Positions 1 to 8,079 of a DNA stretch of 37,715 nucleotides are shown piece by piece; within the stretch, counting starts at the first letter, position 1, and each line of letters opens with the position of its first letter. Below the pieces are notes generated by a model that saw nothing but the letters and a program-made list of their open reading frames with translations, had not been told where the DNA came from and made no database searches. Location: assembly GCA_913061125.1 (NCBI GenBank), contig CAJXUB010000019.1, positions 1 to 37,715 of the forward strand, in the 5' to 3' direction. The stretch comes from an uncultured Flavobacteriaceae bacterium (GTDB taxonomy: Bacteria > Bacteroidota > Bacteroidia > Flavobacteriales > Flavobacteriaceae). Made by a program: the position numbers and the translations under genes.

Positions 1-1765
1 CAAATCCGACATCGCCACAGATAAGTCGGTCCATGGGACGTTCGCTTTGCATGTCTTTTTTGATGTCGGCTGTGGCGCTAATTTGATCGGGGGTATCTTC
101 ATAAATGAAGGACGACTCCAGTTCCAATTGCATGGCACTATCGGGGCGGTATTGAAACCCTTTTTGAAGTTTCCGTTTGGCATACAACTGAATGAGATTA
201 AAGGCAATCTCTTTGACCCGAGATTTGGTTTTTTGTTTTAACGTTTTCCAGGCCTTACTCCCTAATTTATAGATTTTTGGGGGTTTACCGTCTTTACCAT
301 TGAATTTGGTGATTTTGTGTAGGGCGTGAATACTTAAATAAAGCACGTCTCGTTCACCATAAAACAACTTTATGGCTTCTTGAATTTTGCCTTCGACTTG
401 AATTTTTTTTAACCCCCCAAATTTACCAATACCGTGGTCTATGTGCGTCACATAGTCTCCAACATCCAAGTTGGTTAATTCTTTCAATGTGATGGCTTGC
501 TTTTTGGCATACCCATTTTTTAGATGAAACTTGTGATAACGCTCGAAAATTTGGTGATCGGTGTAACAAACTAACTTGGTGTGATGGTCTACAAACCCCT
601 GATAAAGCGGTAAAACAACGGTCTTATAATGCACCGTTTCGTCTTGATCTTCAAAAATATCGTGAAACCGTTGCGCTTGTTGGGTGTTGGCACAACAAAT
701 AAAGGTTTGATACCCCTCATCATAGTGCTGGTTTAAATCCTCAATCAACACCTTAAATTGCTTATTAAAAGACGGTTGTGGCGAAGTGTCCAGTTCAACA
801 CAATGTGCTTCAGAAATTTCGAAAAAAGGATTCGGACCGAACTCAACAATTGAAAAATTTGAAAGCTGATTTTTAAACTCTGATGCGGTACAAAATAACT
901 GTTCAGGCGGGGTCTGTTGTATTTCGCCGTTGTGCAAATTATGACTGGCTTTGGCTTTTTCGAAAAGCGTGTCAGTGACCTGAAAAAGCTCGGAAATACC
1001 AGCAGTCCAAACCACTGTTTTGGATGAAATATAAGCCAAGAAATTAACCCTGTTTTCATGATTGTGCTTGTGCTCTATATTGGGCACAATTTGAAAACTC
1101 TGACTGGGATTTAGAGATAATTGCGATTCAATATCGAAGGTTCGAATGCGCTCCACCTCATCGCCAAAAAATTCCAATCGAAAAGGCGTATCGTAGGCAA
1201 ATGAAAACACATCAACAATTCCGCCACGAACTGAAAATTCACCAGGCTCAGTGACAAAATCAACCCGTTTAAAATTATAGTCAAACAAAACAGAATTGAT
1301 AAAATCTACACTTAAGTCATCCCCAATATTGATCTTAAGCGTTTGCTTTGTGAGTTCTTTTTTAGACAAAACTTTCTCAAACAGTGCCTCGTGATAGGTT
1401 ACAATAATGCACGGTTTTTTTTGAGAATTTATTCGATTTAAAACTTCAGCTCTTAGCAATACATTAGCGTTGTCCGTCGCTTCAATTTGGTACGGCCTTC
1501 GGTAACTGGCAGGGTAAAAAAGTACAGCCCCTTTGGGCAACAGCAACTCCAAATCGTTTAGGTGAAATGCAGCGGATTCTTTGGATTCAAAAACCAACAA
1601 AAAAGGCCTATTTTCAGATTTGAATAACTCTGAAACGACGAATGAAAGCGCGGATCCACAAGCGCCTTTTAATTGTACGTTTTGTTGGGGTATGGATATA
1701 GCATTTCGCAGTTTTTGATGATTCAAAGACTGTTGGAAGAGCTCTGAAAAAATGGGTTGACCCAA
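1..1765 (-). CDS. mfd: Transcription-repair coupling factor Mfd, N-terminal part (3' end outside window)
   Basis: Reading leftwards, the frame stays open from about 1765 to the window edge (588 residues). Mfd is a DNA translocase that removes stalled RNA polymerase and recruits UvrA for transcription-coupled repair. Visible parts are the UvrB-homology module (for example the stretch around FRLEFFGDEVERIR), then the CarD-like RNA-polymerase-interaction domain (GDYVTHIDHGIGKFGG), then the approach to the helicase core. The window ends inside Walker A (DRLICGDVGF), so the motor domains are missing. The start is forced: an in-frame TGA lies directly before ATT-TTG, so initiation is at TTG 1765 (or ATT 1768), with no nearby ATG. 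A TATATTTG promoter box lies 17 nt upstream. It is divergent from the TerB-like gene. Identity is very secure; the exact start is less so. Confidence 0.95.
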   Translation of the reverse strand, partial: MGQPIFSELFQQSLNHQKLRNAISIPQQNVQLKGACGSALSFVVSELFKSENRPFLLVFESKESAAFHLNDLELLLPKGAVLFYPASYRRPYQIEATDNANVLLRAEVLNRINSQKKPCIIVTYHEALFEKVLSKKELTKQTLKINIGDDLSVDFINSVLFDYNFKRVDFVTEPGEFSVRGGIVDVFSFAYDTPFRLEFFGDEVERIRTFDIESQLSLNPSQSFQIVPNIEHKHNHENRVNFLAYISSKTVVWTAGISELFQVTDTLFEKAKASHNLHNGEIQQTPPEQLFCTASEFKNQLSNFSIVEFGPNPFFEISEAHCVELDTSPQPSFNKQFKVLIEDLNQHYDEGYQTFICCANTQQAQRFHDIFEDQDETVHYKTVVLPLYQGFVDHHTKLVCYTDHQIFERYHKFHLKNGYAKKQAITLKELTNLDVGDYVTHIDHGIGKFGGLKKIQVEGKIQEAIKLFYGERDVLYLSIHALHKITKFNGKDGKPPKIYKLGSKAWKTLKQKTKSRVKEIAFNLIQLYAKRKLQKGFQYRPDSAMQLELESSFIYEDTPDQISATADIKKDMQSERPMDRLICGDVGF

Positions 1766-1782
1766 AATTCAAAAGATTTTTG

Positions 1783-1790
1783 CAAATATA
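1783..1790 (-). promoter_or_regulatory. Putative mfd promoter -7 box (TATATTTG)
   Basis: The minus strand reads TATATTTG, matching the Bacteroidota -7 consensus TAnnTTTG, 17 nt before the TTG start of mfd. A TTTG lies 24 nt further upstream, slightly beyond the usual spacing, so the -33 element is uncertain. Confidence 0.5.
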
Positions 1791-1870
1791 AAACATTCCC
1801 CCTTGGTTTTGGGGCAAATATTAAAATCATTCTTTGATTAAAAATTCAGTGTAGAATTAAAAAAATTATG

Positions 1871-1878
1871 TAGGTTTG
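1871..1878 (+). promoter_or_regulatory. Putative -7 box for the TerB-like gene (TAGGTTTG)
   Basis: TAGGTTTG matches TAnnTTTG and ends 23 nt before the ATG at 1902, a plausible leader length. No TTG is seen at the usual -33 spacing, so this is a motif match only. Confidence 0.4.
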
Positions 1879-1901
1879 TAACTCACCCATAAATCACTTT
1901 T

Positions 1902-2324
1902 ATGTCCTATTCAGACCTTTTTGACAGCGGATTTAAACGACGAAACAAAGACCATTTTGCAGCGATTGTACGTATTGCCATGGACGACGGTGTCGTTACT
2001 GACGATGAAAAAGCATTTTTGGATCGCTTGGCCCGAAAATTAGAACTTTCGGCAGAAGTTTATGCCGATATTTTAAAGCATTTCAACACCCACCCCATCA
2101 ACCCTCCAGTCACTCTGGATCAGCGCATCGAACGCTTGTTTGATTTGGCACGAATGGTTTATGCAGATAACATCAAAGACGACAGTGAAGTTCGGCTGTT
2201 AACCAAAATTGCTGTCGGCTTGGGCTACACCAACAACACAGCTGAAATCGTTACCAAAGCACTTGAAGCAGTTTCCAACGAATCCATTGATTTGGAATCC
2301 TTTCGAGTTAAAATGACAAGCTAA
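1902..2324 (+). CDS. TerB-family (tellurite-resistance-like) protein
   Basis: A 140-residue, all-alpha, acidic soluble protein. The pattern of an acidic loop following MDDGVVTDDEKAF and a second MVYADNIKDDSEV segment is that of the TerB/DjlA-like fold, which carries acidic, putative metal-binding loops. Such stand-alone TerB-like proteins are common in Flavobacteriaceae without any ter operon, and none is present here, so a role in tellurite resistance should not be assumed. There is no signal peptide or membrane segment. It is divergent from mfd and about 58 nt upstream of the DUF456 gene, with which it may be co-transcribed. Family assignment is by pattern recognition; function is unknown. 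Confidence 0.75.
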   Translation: MSYSDLFDSGFKRRNKDHFAAIVRIAMDDGVVTDDEKAFLDRLARKLELSAEVYADILKHFNTHPINPPVTLDQRIERLFDLARMVYADNIKDDSEVRLLTKIAVGLGYTNNTAEIVTKALEAVSNESIDLESFRVKMTS

Positions 2325-2382
2325 TTTATTGTTGGCCTGATGTAACATTTTTGAATTACGCTCGTCTAAGTAATAAAGTATT

Positions 2383-2880
2383 ATGGACATCTTCCTTATC
2401 GTAATGGCTGCACTGCTCATGGTTTTGGGAATCCTGGGTAGTTTTTTACCTATTCTTCCAGGGCCCATTACCAGTTGGTTTGGATTTCTGTTGCTCAAAT
2501 TTTCTACACCCATCGAAATCTCCAATAAGTTTTTAATCATCACTTTTGTTATAGCGCTTCTTATTTGGGTTTTAGATTATTTCATTCCTGCCATAGGTAC
2601 CAAAAAATTTGGCGGATCCAAATACGGCGTGATTGGCACTACTTTAGGGCTAATTGTGGGGCTGATAGCACCCATCCCCGGTGGCATTATTATTGGTGCA
2701 TTCCTAGGAGCTCTTATTGGTGAATTGTTAAATAACACAGATTCTAAAACCGCACTAAAGGCGGCCTTTGGTTCGTTTCTTGGATTCATCACATCCACAT
2801 TTCTGAAGTTTGTTGTTGCAGCCATCTATTTTGGACTTTTCACCTCCATCCTTTGGGAAAACAAATCGGTTTTTAACTAA
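2383..2880 (+). CDS. DUF456 family integral membrane protein
   Basis: A 165-residue, very hydrophobic protein with about four to five membrane segments. Its Gly/Pro-rich pattern (GILGSFLPILPGP near the N-terminus; PIPGGIIIGAFLGALIGE in the second half) is characteristic of the DUF456 family of small inner-membrane proteins of unknown function. The two glycine-rich segments suggest an internal duplication, each half carrying a PxPG motif and resembling small glycine-zipper membrane proteins. It lies between the TerB-like gene and the M1 peptidase. Its stop codon is 80 nt before the preferred peptidase start, so the three genes may form one transcript. The molecular role is unknown. Confidence 0.8.
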   Translation: MDIFLIVMAALLMVLGILGSFLPILPGPITSWFGFLLLKFSTPIEISNKFLIITFVIALLIWVLDYFIPAIGTKKFGGSKYGVIGTTLGLIVGLIAPIPGGIIIGAFLGALIGELLNNTDSKTALKAAFGSFLGFITSTFLKFVVAAIYFGLFTSILWENKSVFN

Positions 2881-2960
2881 ATTTATACCCCATGATCAAA
2901 CTTATCAAAATACCCATGAACTCAATTTCTTACGAAGTTAAACCTTTAAAAACAACATTT

Positions 2961-5240
2961 ATGACAAAGCAAATTATGATGCTATTCTTGTGCGCCCTTA
3001 TGTCCACAAACATAGGGATTGCCCAAGAAAAACAACAATCCCTTTACGATTATAACGCCGCATTTGGCCACGGTTTTTATAACAATAATGGATCCGAAAC
3101 TCGCTCAGCCAGCGGGAAACCCGGTCATGCCTATTGGCAAAATAGCGCAAACTACACCATAAAAGTACATTTGGACGACAAGGCCAAAAAAATCACAGGG
3201 ACTGAGATCATCACTTACACCAACAATAGCCCCGACGAATTGGAATTTTTGTGGGTTCAAATGGATCAAAACTTGTTTAAAAAAGACTCTCGCGGAAACG
3301 CCATCATCCCACTGAGTGGAAGTCGAAATGGGGCCAAAGGGCAAGATTTTGATGGGGGTTATGACATTAGTAAGGTCCGTTTGGGTTACGAGAGAAATTC
3401 AAAACCAAAAGGATCTTCAAAAAATAAACGAAAAAATAGAACAAAGAAAACCACTGAGGTAGCTGCAAATTATGAAATTACAGACACCCGAATGAAAATC
3501 AAACTTCCAAAACCGTTAGCTGCCAATGGCGGAACGGTTAAAATAAATATTGACTTTTCATTCACATCGCCAGATTACGGCTCAGACAGAATGGGTGTTT
3601 TAGAGACCAAAAATGGTCGAATTTTTAACCTTGCCCAATGGTACCCCAGAATGTGTGTTTACGACGATATTTCTGGGTGGAATACCCTGCCGTATTTAGG
3701 GGCTGGCGAGTTTTATTTAGAATATGGCACCTTCGATGTTCATATCACCTCCCCTGCAGACCACTTGGTGGTGTGCTCAGGAGAATTGTTAAATCCTGAA
3801 GAGGTTTATACCAACACCCAACTGAAACGTCTGGAACAAGCAGCCAATAGCGATAAAACCGTTATAATTCGTTCTGCTGAAGAAGTCAACGACCCAACCT
3901 CCAGACCACAGGGTCAGGACGAGCTCACTTGGAAGTTTAGAATTGAAAACTCGCGCGATGTCGCATGGTCGTCATCATCTGCCTTTATTCTGGACGCTGC
4001 ACGAATTAATTTACCCAGCGGGAAAAAATCTATGGCGCTTTCAGTATATCCTGTGGAAAGCAACACGATGGACTCTTGGGCACGATCGACAGAATATACT
4101 AAAGCATCAATTGAACACTATTCTGAAAAATGGTACGAATATCCCTACCCCGCAGCCATTAATGTGGCAGGAAATCAAGGGGGTATGGAGTACCCAGGGA
4201 TTGTCTTTTGCAGTTGGAAAAGTAAAAACGCCTCGCTTTGGGGCGTAACAGATCACGAATTTGGACACATTTGGTTTCCCATGATTGTCGGATCTAATGA
4301 GCGCCTACACGCCTGGATGGACGAAGGGTTTAATACGTTTATCAATTCCTTGAGTACAGATGCCTTTAACAATGGCGAATACAAAGAAAATACGCCAAAC
4401 ATGCATCGTTTTTCTAGCGTCTTAGTTCGAGATAATTTGGAGCCAATTTTTACACCACCCGACAACCTAAAGGAACGAAACTTGGGTCTTTTGGCCTACT
4501 ACAAACCAAGCCTAGGTTTGATTATGTTAAGAGAACATATTCTTGGCGAAGACCGTTTTGATGAAGCTTTCACTGAATATATCAACCGATGGGCCTACAA
4601 ACACCCAACGCCTGATGATTTTTACAGAACCATCGAAAATGTTTCTGGTGAAGAGTTGAGTTGGTTTTGGCGAGGATGGTTTATCAACAAATGGAAGTTG
4701 GATCAAGCCATCACGAAAGTGAAATATCAGGACGGGGACCCGTCCAAAGGGGCCATAGTAACTCTAGAAAACTTGCAGCAAATGCCCATGCCAGTTATTC
4801 TGGAATTTACAACTGAAAGTGGTACAAAATCGCGGTACAAGTTGCCAGTAGAAATATGGAAACGCAATACTAAATGGACTTTCAAATACAATTCCAATGA
4901 ACCGCTCAAGAGCGTTGTGATTGATCCAGACTATGTTTTCCCAGATGTTGACTCTTCCAACAACCGGTGGACGCCAGAAATGGCAGCTGAAAATACAGAG
5001 GATTTAAGCCCCTATACCGGGGATTATAATTCACCAGCATTTCCTATGGTCATCAGTATCGCCTCAAAAAACGGAGAACTGACTGCTACGGCAGAAGGTC
5101 AACCGCCGCTGACACTTTCTAGTGAAGGGAGCGGTAAATTTGTGTCCGAAGAGGCCGGAATTGAAATGCAATTTAACGCTGAAAAAACTGGATTTGAACT
5201 CAACATCGGAGGACAAGTATTTGAGTTTTCCAAACAATAG
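2961..5240 (+). CDS. Secreted M1 family zinc metallopeptidase (aminopeptidase)
   Basis: This zinc aminopeptidase has 759 residues from the ATG at 2961. I chose that start because it opens directly into a signal peptide (MTKQIMMLFLCALMSTNIGIAQ); the frame is open 23 codons further upstream to 2892, but that extension is not signal-like. M1 enzymes remove N-terminal residues from peptides; this one should act in the periplasm or outside. The exopeptidase motif appears as GGMEYP (about residues 407-412), zinc site HEFGH at 432-436, and the downstream Glu in the WMDEGFN segment. An unusual Lys/Arg-rich insertion lies around residues 145-165. After the catalytic and helical regions, the last 80 or so residues look like a DUF3471-type beta domain. 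A strong terminator follows. Family confidence is high; substrate unknown. Confidence 0.92.
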   Translation: MTKQIMMLFLCALMSTNIGIAQEKQQSLYDYNAAFGHGFYNNNGSETRSASGKPGHAYWQNSANYTIKVHLDDKAKKITGTEIITYTNNSPDELEFLWVQMDQNLFKKDSRGNAIIPLSGSRNGAKGQDFDGGYDISKVRLGYERNSKPKGSSKNKRKNRTKKTTEVAANYEITDTRMKIKLPKPLAANGGTVKINIDFSFTSPDYGSDRMGVLETKNGRIFNLAQWYPRMCVYDDISGWNTLPYLGAGEFYLEYGTFDVHITSPADHLVVCSGELLNPEEVYTNTQLKRLEQAANSDKTVIIRSAEEVNDPTSRPQGQDELTWKFRIENSRDVAWSSSSAFILDAARINLPSGKKSMALSVYPVESNTMDSWARSTEYTKASIEHYSEKWYEYPYPAAINVAGNQGGMEYPGIVFCSWKSKNASLWGVTDHEFGHIWFPMIVGSNERLHAWMDEGFNTFINSLSTDAFNNGEYKENTPNMHRFSSVLVRDNLEPIFTPPDNLKERNLGLLAYYKPSLGLIMLREHILGEDRFDEAFTEYINRWAYKHPTPDDFYRTIENVSGEELSWFWRGWFINKWKLDQAITKVKYQDGDPSKGAIVTLENLQQMPMPVILEFTTESGTKSRYKLPVEIWKRNTKWTFKYNSNEPLKSVVIDPDYVFPDVDSSNNRWTPEMAAENTEDLSPYTGDYNSPAFPMVISIASKNGELTATAEGQPPLTLSSEGSGKFVSEEAGIEMQFNAEKTGFELNIGGQVFEFSKQ

Positions 5241-5264
5241 ATCCAAAATATAAACATCATTAAA

Positions 5265-5289
5265 GGCAACCCAAGGGTTGCCTTTTTTT
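5265..5289 (+). terminator. Rho-independent terminator after the M1 peptidase gene
   Basis: GGCAACCC-aa-GGGTTGCC forms a perfect 8-bp inverted repeat (5265-5272 with 5275-5282), followed by seven T. It ends the plus-strand TerB/DUF456/M1 run, 25 nt after the peptidase stop. Confidence 0.93.
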
Positions 5290-5361
5290 ATAAATCTATC
5301 TTAAAATTCAAAAAGAAGAAAACGGTATTTAATATTTTTACTACTCAATAGAATCTGAATT

Positions 5362-6819
5362 TTGAAAAAGGAAAAACGGAATATAGTTTGGTTAAAACGG
5401 GATCTGAGAACCCAGGACCACGCCCCACTTTTCTGGGCTGAAAACTCAAAAATTCCTTACATCATCATTTATATTTTTGATAAAGCGTTACTGAATCATC
5501 CCGATACTGGGATTAGACATCTACAATTTATTTATCACTCTATTAAATCTGTAAATAAAACTCTGAAACCTTTTCAAAGACAGGTTCAAACATTTTTTGG
5601 AGATTCGTTAGAAATTTTTGAGTTTTTAGCGAGTCAATTTGAAATCTGCACCCTGTTGAGCTACAACGAAAGTGGAATTTTAAAATCGTGGGAGCGGGAC
5701 AAAAAAGTATCGAAATTTTGTAAAAAGCATGCTATCATTTGGGAAGAATTTCAACAAAACGGCGTGGTAAGAGGGGTGAAAAATAGGGATAATTGGGCGA
5801 GGCATTGGCAATCGTTTATGAAAGATCCTCAAATTCAAAATACATTTTCAATTTATAAAGAAAAGGAGCTTGTGCACGGTTTTAAACCTTCAGATCAGCT
5901 CAAAAAGCAATTGAATCGTTATCCAAAAGAGTTCCAACCTGCAGGGGAACAAAAGGCTTGGCAGTATTTAAACTCTTTTTTGGAAGATCGTGGAAGAAAC
6001 TATCAACGGCACATTTCCAATCCTACAAAAAGTCGGTTCAGTTGCAGTCGAATGTCGCCTTTTATCAGTTGGGGTAATGTGAGCATCAAACAGATTTATC
6101 AATTTGTAAAAGAACATCCCAACTCGAAACGTCACACAAGAGCGTTTTCTGCGATGCTTACTCGCTTGCATTGGCATTGTCATTTTATTCAAAAATTTGA
6201 AATGGAATGCTCGTACGAAACCGCTTGCATCAATGCGGGATATGAACTACTGAATCGCTCTTCCAATGATGATCACTTAAACGCATGGAAATTGGGACAA
6301 ACGGGGTATCCTTTGGTTGATGCCTGCATGCGGGCCTTGGATCAAACAGGTTGGATTAACTTTCGCATGCGAGCTTTGTTGGTTTCGTTTCTCACACTAA
6401 ATTTGGACCAAGATTGGAGATCTGGGGTTTATCATTTGGCGCGGTTGTTTTTGGATTATGATCCTGGAATCCATTACCCTCAATTTCAAATGCAAGCTGG
6501 TACAACAGGAATCAATACCATACGATTATACAACCCCACAAAAAATGCTAAAGAGCAAGATCCTGAGGGGGTATTTATTAAACGTTGGATTCCTGAGCTA
6601 AAGAAAGTTCCCGCAGCGTTCATACACGAGCCATGGACAATGAGTGCGATGGAACAACAATTTTGTGGGGTATCACTCGGGCAAGACTATCCCCGTCCTA
6701 TTGTTAATTTGGAAGAAAGTGCGCGAGCTGCGAGAGTGAAAGTTTGGGGTCACCGAAAGCATCCTACAGTGCAAAAAGAAAATAAGCGTATTTTAAAAAA
6801 ACACGTGAAACGACGTTAA
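5362..6819 (+). CDS. Photolyase/cryptochrome family flavoprotein
   Basis: A 485-residue FAD-dependent protein expected to repair UV-induced pyrimidine dimers using light, or to act as a blue-light sensor. The N-terminal Rossmann antenna domain begins [16 protein letters not shown]. The C-terminal FAD domain contains [24 protein letters not shown] and a conserved [17 protein letters not shown] segment. Motifs differ from classical class I CPD photolyases: a His-rich LHWHCHF helix and [10 protein letters not shown] where those have other residues. This points to a little-studied bacterial subgroup, so CPD repair is not certain. The start is TTG at 5362 (or ATT just before); an in-frame TGA precedes ATT-TTG and the conserved N-terminus begins at once. 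The C-terminal tail is strongly basic. No terminator follows on this strand. Confidence 0.88.
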   Translation: MKKEKRNIVWLKRDLRTQDHAPLFWAENSKIPYIIIYIFDKALLNHPDTGIRHLQFIYHSIKSVNKTLKPFQRQVQTFFGDSLEIFEFLASQFEICTLLSYNESGILKSWERDKKVSKFCKKHAIIWEEFQQNGVVRGVKNRDNWARHWQSFMKDPQIQNTFSIYKEKELVHGFKPSDQLKKQLNRYPKEFQPAGEQKAWQYLNSFLEDRGRNYQRHISNPTKSRFSCSRMSPFISWGNVSIKQIYQFVKEHPNSKRHTRAFSAMLTRLHWHCHFIQKFEMECSYETACINAGYELLNRSSNDDHLNAWKLGQTGYPLVDACMRALDQTGWINFRMRALLVSFLTLNLDQDWRSGVYHLARLFLDYDPGIHYPQFQMQAGTTGINTIRLYNPTKNAKEQDPEGVFIKRWIPELKKVPAAFIHEPWTMSAMEQQFCGVSLGQDYPRPIVNLEESARAARVKVWGHRKHPTVQKENKRILKKHVKRR

Positions 6820-6826
6820 AAAAATA

Positions 6827-6858
6827 TAAAAAAAGCCCTCCGTTTTACAGGAAAGCTT
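6827..6858 (-). terminator. Intrinsic terminator of the tRNA-Asp transcript
   Basis: On the minus strand AAGCTTTCC pairs with GGAGGGCTT (9 bp, two G-U pairs, 8-nt loop) and runs into a T tract. It lies about 86 nt downstream of the tRNA-Asp 3' end. On the plus strand there is no T tract, so it does not serve the photolyase gene. Confidence 0.75.
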
Positions 6859-6944
6859 CTCACTGGTTTGTCAAACCACAAGTAATCAAATGATTACCTC
6901 AACACAACTTTGTACGTACTTTTGATTTTATAAAAAGTACTTTG
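6859..6944 (-). other. Structured trailer between tRNA-Asp and its terminator
   Basis: This 86-nt stretch contains three separate inverted repeats: GTACTTTT/AAAAGTAC (6916-6923 with 6933-6940), GTAATCA-aa-TGATTAC (about 6881-6896) and GGTTTG-t-CAAACC (about 6865-6877). It also holds the palindrome GTACGTAC (6912-6919). There is no ORF. It should be transcribed with tRNA-Asp. It may be a tRNA trailer, a small RNA or protein-binding dyads; nothing identifies it further. Confidence 0.5.
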
Positions 6945-7018
6945 CGGTCTGGACGGGACTCGAACCCGCGACCCCCTGCGTGACAGGCAGGTATTCTAAC
7001 CAACTGAACTACCAAACC
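6945..7018 (-). tRNA. tRNA-Asp (anticodon GTC)
   Basis: A complete 74-nt cloverleaf. The 7-bp acceptor GGTTTGG pairs with CCAGACC (one U-G pair), the discriminator is G, as expected for Asp, the D arm is GTTCAGTTGGTTAGAAT, and the anticodon stem-loop is CCTGCCTGTCACGCAGG with GTC at the anticodon. The T arm contains GGTTCGAGTCC. CCA is not encoded. The gene has a well-formed promoter upstream and a structured trailer with terminator downstream, so it forms its own short transcription unit between the DUF58 and photolyase genes. Confidence 0.97.
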
Positions 7019-7036
7019 GTTGCTTTATAGCGATTG

Positions 7037-7067
7037 CAAATATACATTGCATTTTTAATACCGCAAA
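7037..7067 (-). promoter_or_regulatory. Promoter of tRNA-Asp (-33 TTTG, 19-nt spacer, -7 TATATTTG)
   Basis: The minus strand shows TTTG (7067-7064), a 19-nt spacer and TATATTTG (7044-7037), ending 18 nt before the tRNA 5' end. Both elements and the spacing match the Bacteroidota housekeeping promoter. This is the best promoter in the window. Confidence 0.85.
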
Positions 7068-7084
7068 TGTTTTTATTTATTTTT

Positions 7085-8014
7085 TCATAAAAACTTGTGC
7101 CGTTTTTCAAAGTAAGTCATCATGATTTTCTCGAAGCCCTGGCGGATATCTACGCCAACATACTGAATTTTATATTGACCACATTTGCGTTTAAGCAAAT
7201 CGAAATACGTGGCAACCGCATTGGTGTAAATATTTTGATACGATTCAGGGAAAAGATCAATGGAATCTCCAGATTCAACATCGATAAATCGCTTTGGGGT
7301 ATTATTAAATTGAAAATCCAACTCTGTCGTTTTGTCGTACACATGGAATAACACCAATTCGTGTTTGTTGTATTTCAAGTGTCGAAGCGCCTCAAAAAGT
7401 CGATCTTGGTCAACACCCGACTGAAACAAATCTGAAAACAAAAAAATCATGGAGCGGCGGTGTAGTTTTTCAGCAATTTGATGCAGCACCTCAACGGTGT
7501 TGGTTTCAGAAGAAGATTGGGGAATTTTGGTGGCCGTATTCAGGGTATCAAACAGTAATCGAAAATGGCGTTCACTTCCTTTCTCTGGAGCATAAAAATT
7601 ATACTCTTGGTCGTATAAACTTAAGCCCGCTGCATCGCGTTGTTTTTTTAAAATATGCAATAAAACATTTGAGGCCAGAACTGAAAATTCAAATTTATTA
7701 AACTTTAAATTGGCGTGATAATTCGGATTTGGGTAATGCATCGACGAACTCTGATCCAATATGAGGTGACACCGCATGTTGGTTTCTTCTTCGAAGCGCT
7801 TGGTGTAAAGTTTGTCGGTTTTAGCAAAAAGTTTCCAATCGATGTGTTTGGTGCTATCCCCTGGATTGTACATTTTATGTTCCGAAAATTCTGATGAAAA
7901 TCCATGAAATGGACTCTTATGAAGCCCCGTCATAAATCCCTCGACGACGGACTTTGCCAGGAGTTCGAAATTATAAAATCGTGAGGTTTTTTCAATATAT
8001 TTATCAGAGTTCAT
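7085..8014 (-). CDS. DUF58 domain-containing protein (vWA-like)
   Basis: A 309-residue soluble protein. DUF58 signatures are the MYNPGDSTKHIDWKLFAKT segment (residues 48-66) and a vWA-type metal-ion-dependent adhesion motif DQSSSM (Asp87, Ser89, Ser91). DUF58 proteins are commonly encoded beside MoxR AAA+ ATPases and Bat proteins, where they are thought to help in chaperone-like complex assembly or metal insertion. No moxR or bat gene is seen here, so this copy is separated from its usual partners or the partner lies elsewhere. It starts with ATG 12 nt after the T tract of the trxA terminator, leaving little room for its own promoter. tRNA-Asp lies downstream. Family secure; role unknown. Confidence 0.88.
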   Translation of the reverse strand: MNSDKYIEKTSRFYNFELLAKSVVEGFMTGLHKSPFHGFSSEFSEHKMYNPGDSTKHIDWKLFAKTDKLYTKRFEEETNMRCHLILDQSSSMHYPNPNYHANLKFNKFEFSVLASNVLLHILKKQRDAAGLSLYDQEYNFYAPEKGSERHFRLLFDTLNTATKIPQSSSETNTVEVLHQIAEKLHRRSMIFLFSDLFQSGVDQDRLFEALRHLKYNKHELVLFHVYDKTTELDFQFNNTPKRFIDVESGDSIDLFPESYQNIYTNAVATYFDLLKRKCGQYKIQYVGVDIRQGFEKIMMTYFEKRHKFL

Positions 8015-8025
8015 CGTGGTCTAAA

Positions 8026-8057
8026 CTAAAAAAGGTTTGCCACATGAGCAAACCTTT
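8026..8057 (-). terminator. Intrinsic terminator of trxA, just upstream of the DUF58 start
   Basis: AAAGGTTTGC (8031-8040) and GCAAACCTTT (8048-8057) form a perfect 10-bp stem with a 7-nt loop. On the minus strand it runs into six T. It starts 23 nt after the trxA stop and ends about 12 nt before the DUF58 ATG. Confidence 0.9.
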
Positions 8058-8079
8058 GAATGTTATTTTGATGCGTATG

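Noticed and set aside
1-1765. Possible frameshift or pseudogene, because no long ATG-started frame is seen in the first 1.7 kb
   Set aside because: Reading leftwards from TTG 1765 the frame is open to the edge and matches Mfd throughout; it only lacks an ATG and its 3' end.
3943-4248. 101-residue plus-strand ORF inside the M1 peptidase gene
   Set aside because: It is an overlapping frame within the conserved catalytic region, with no recognisable features.
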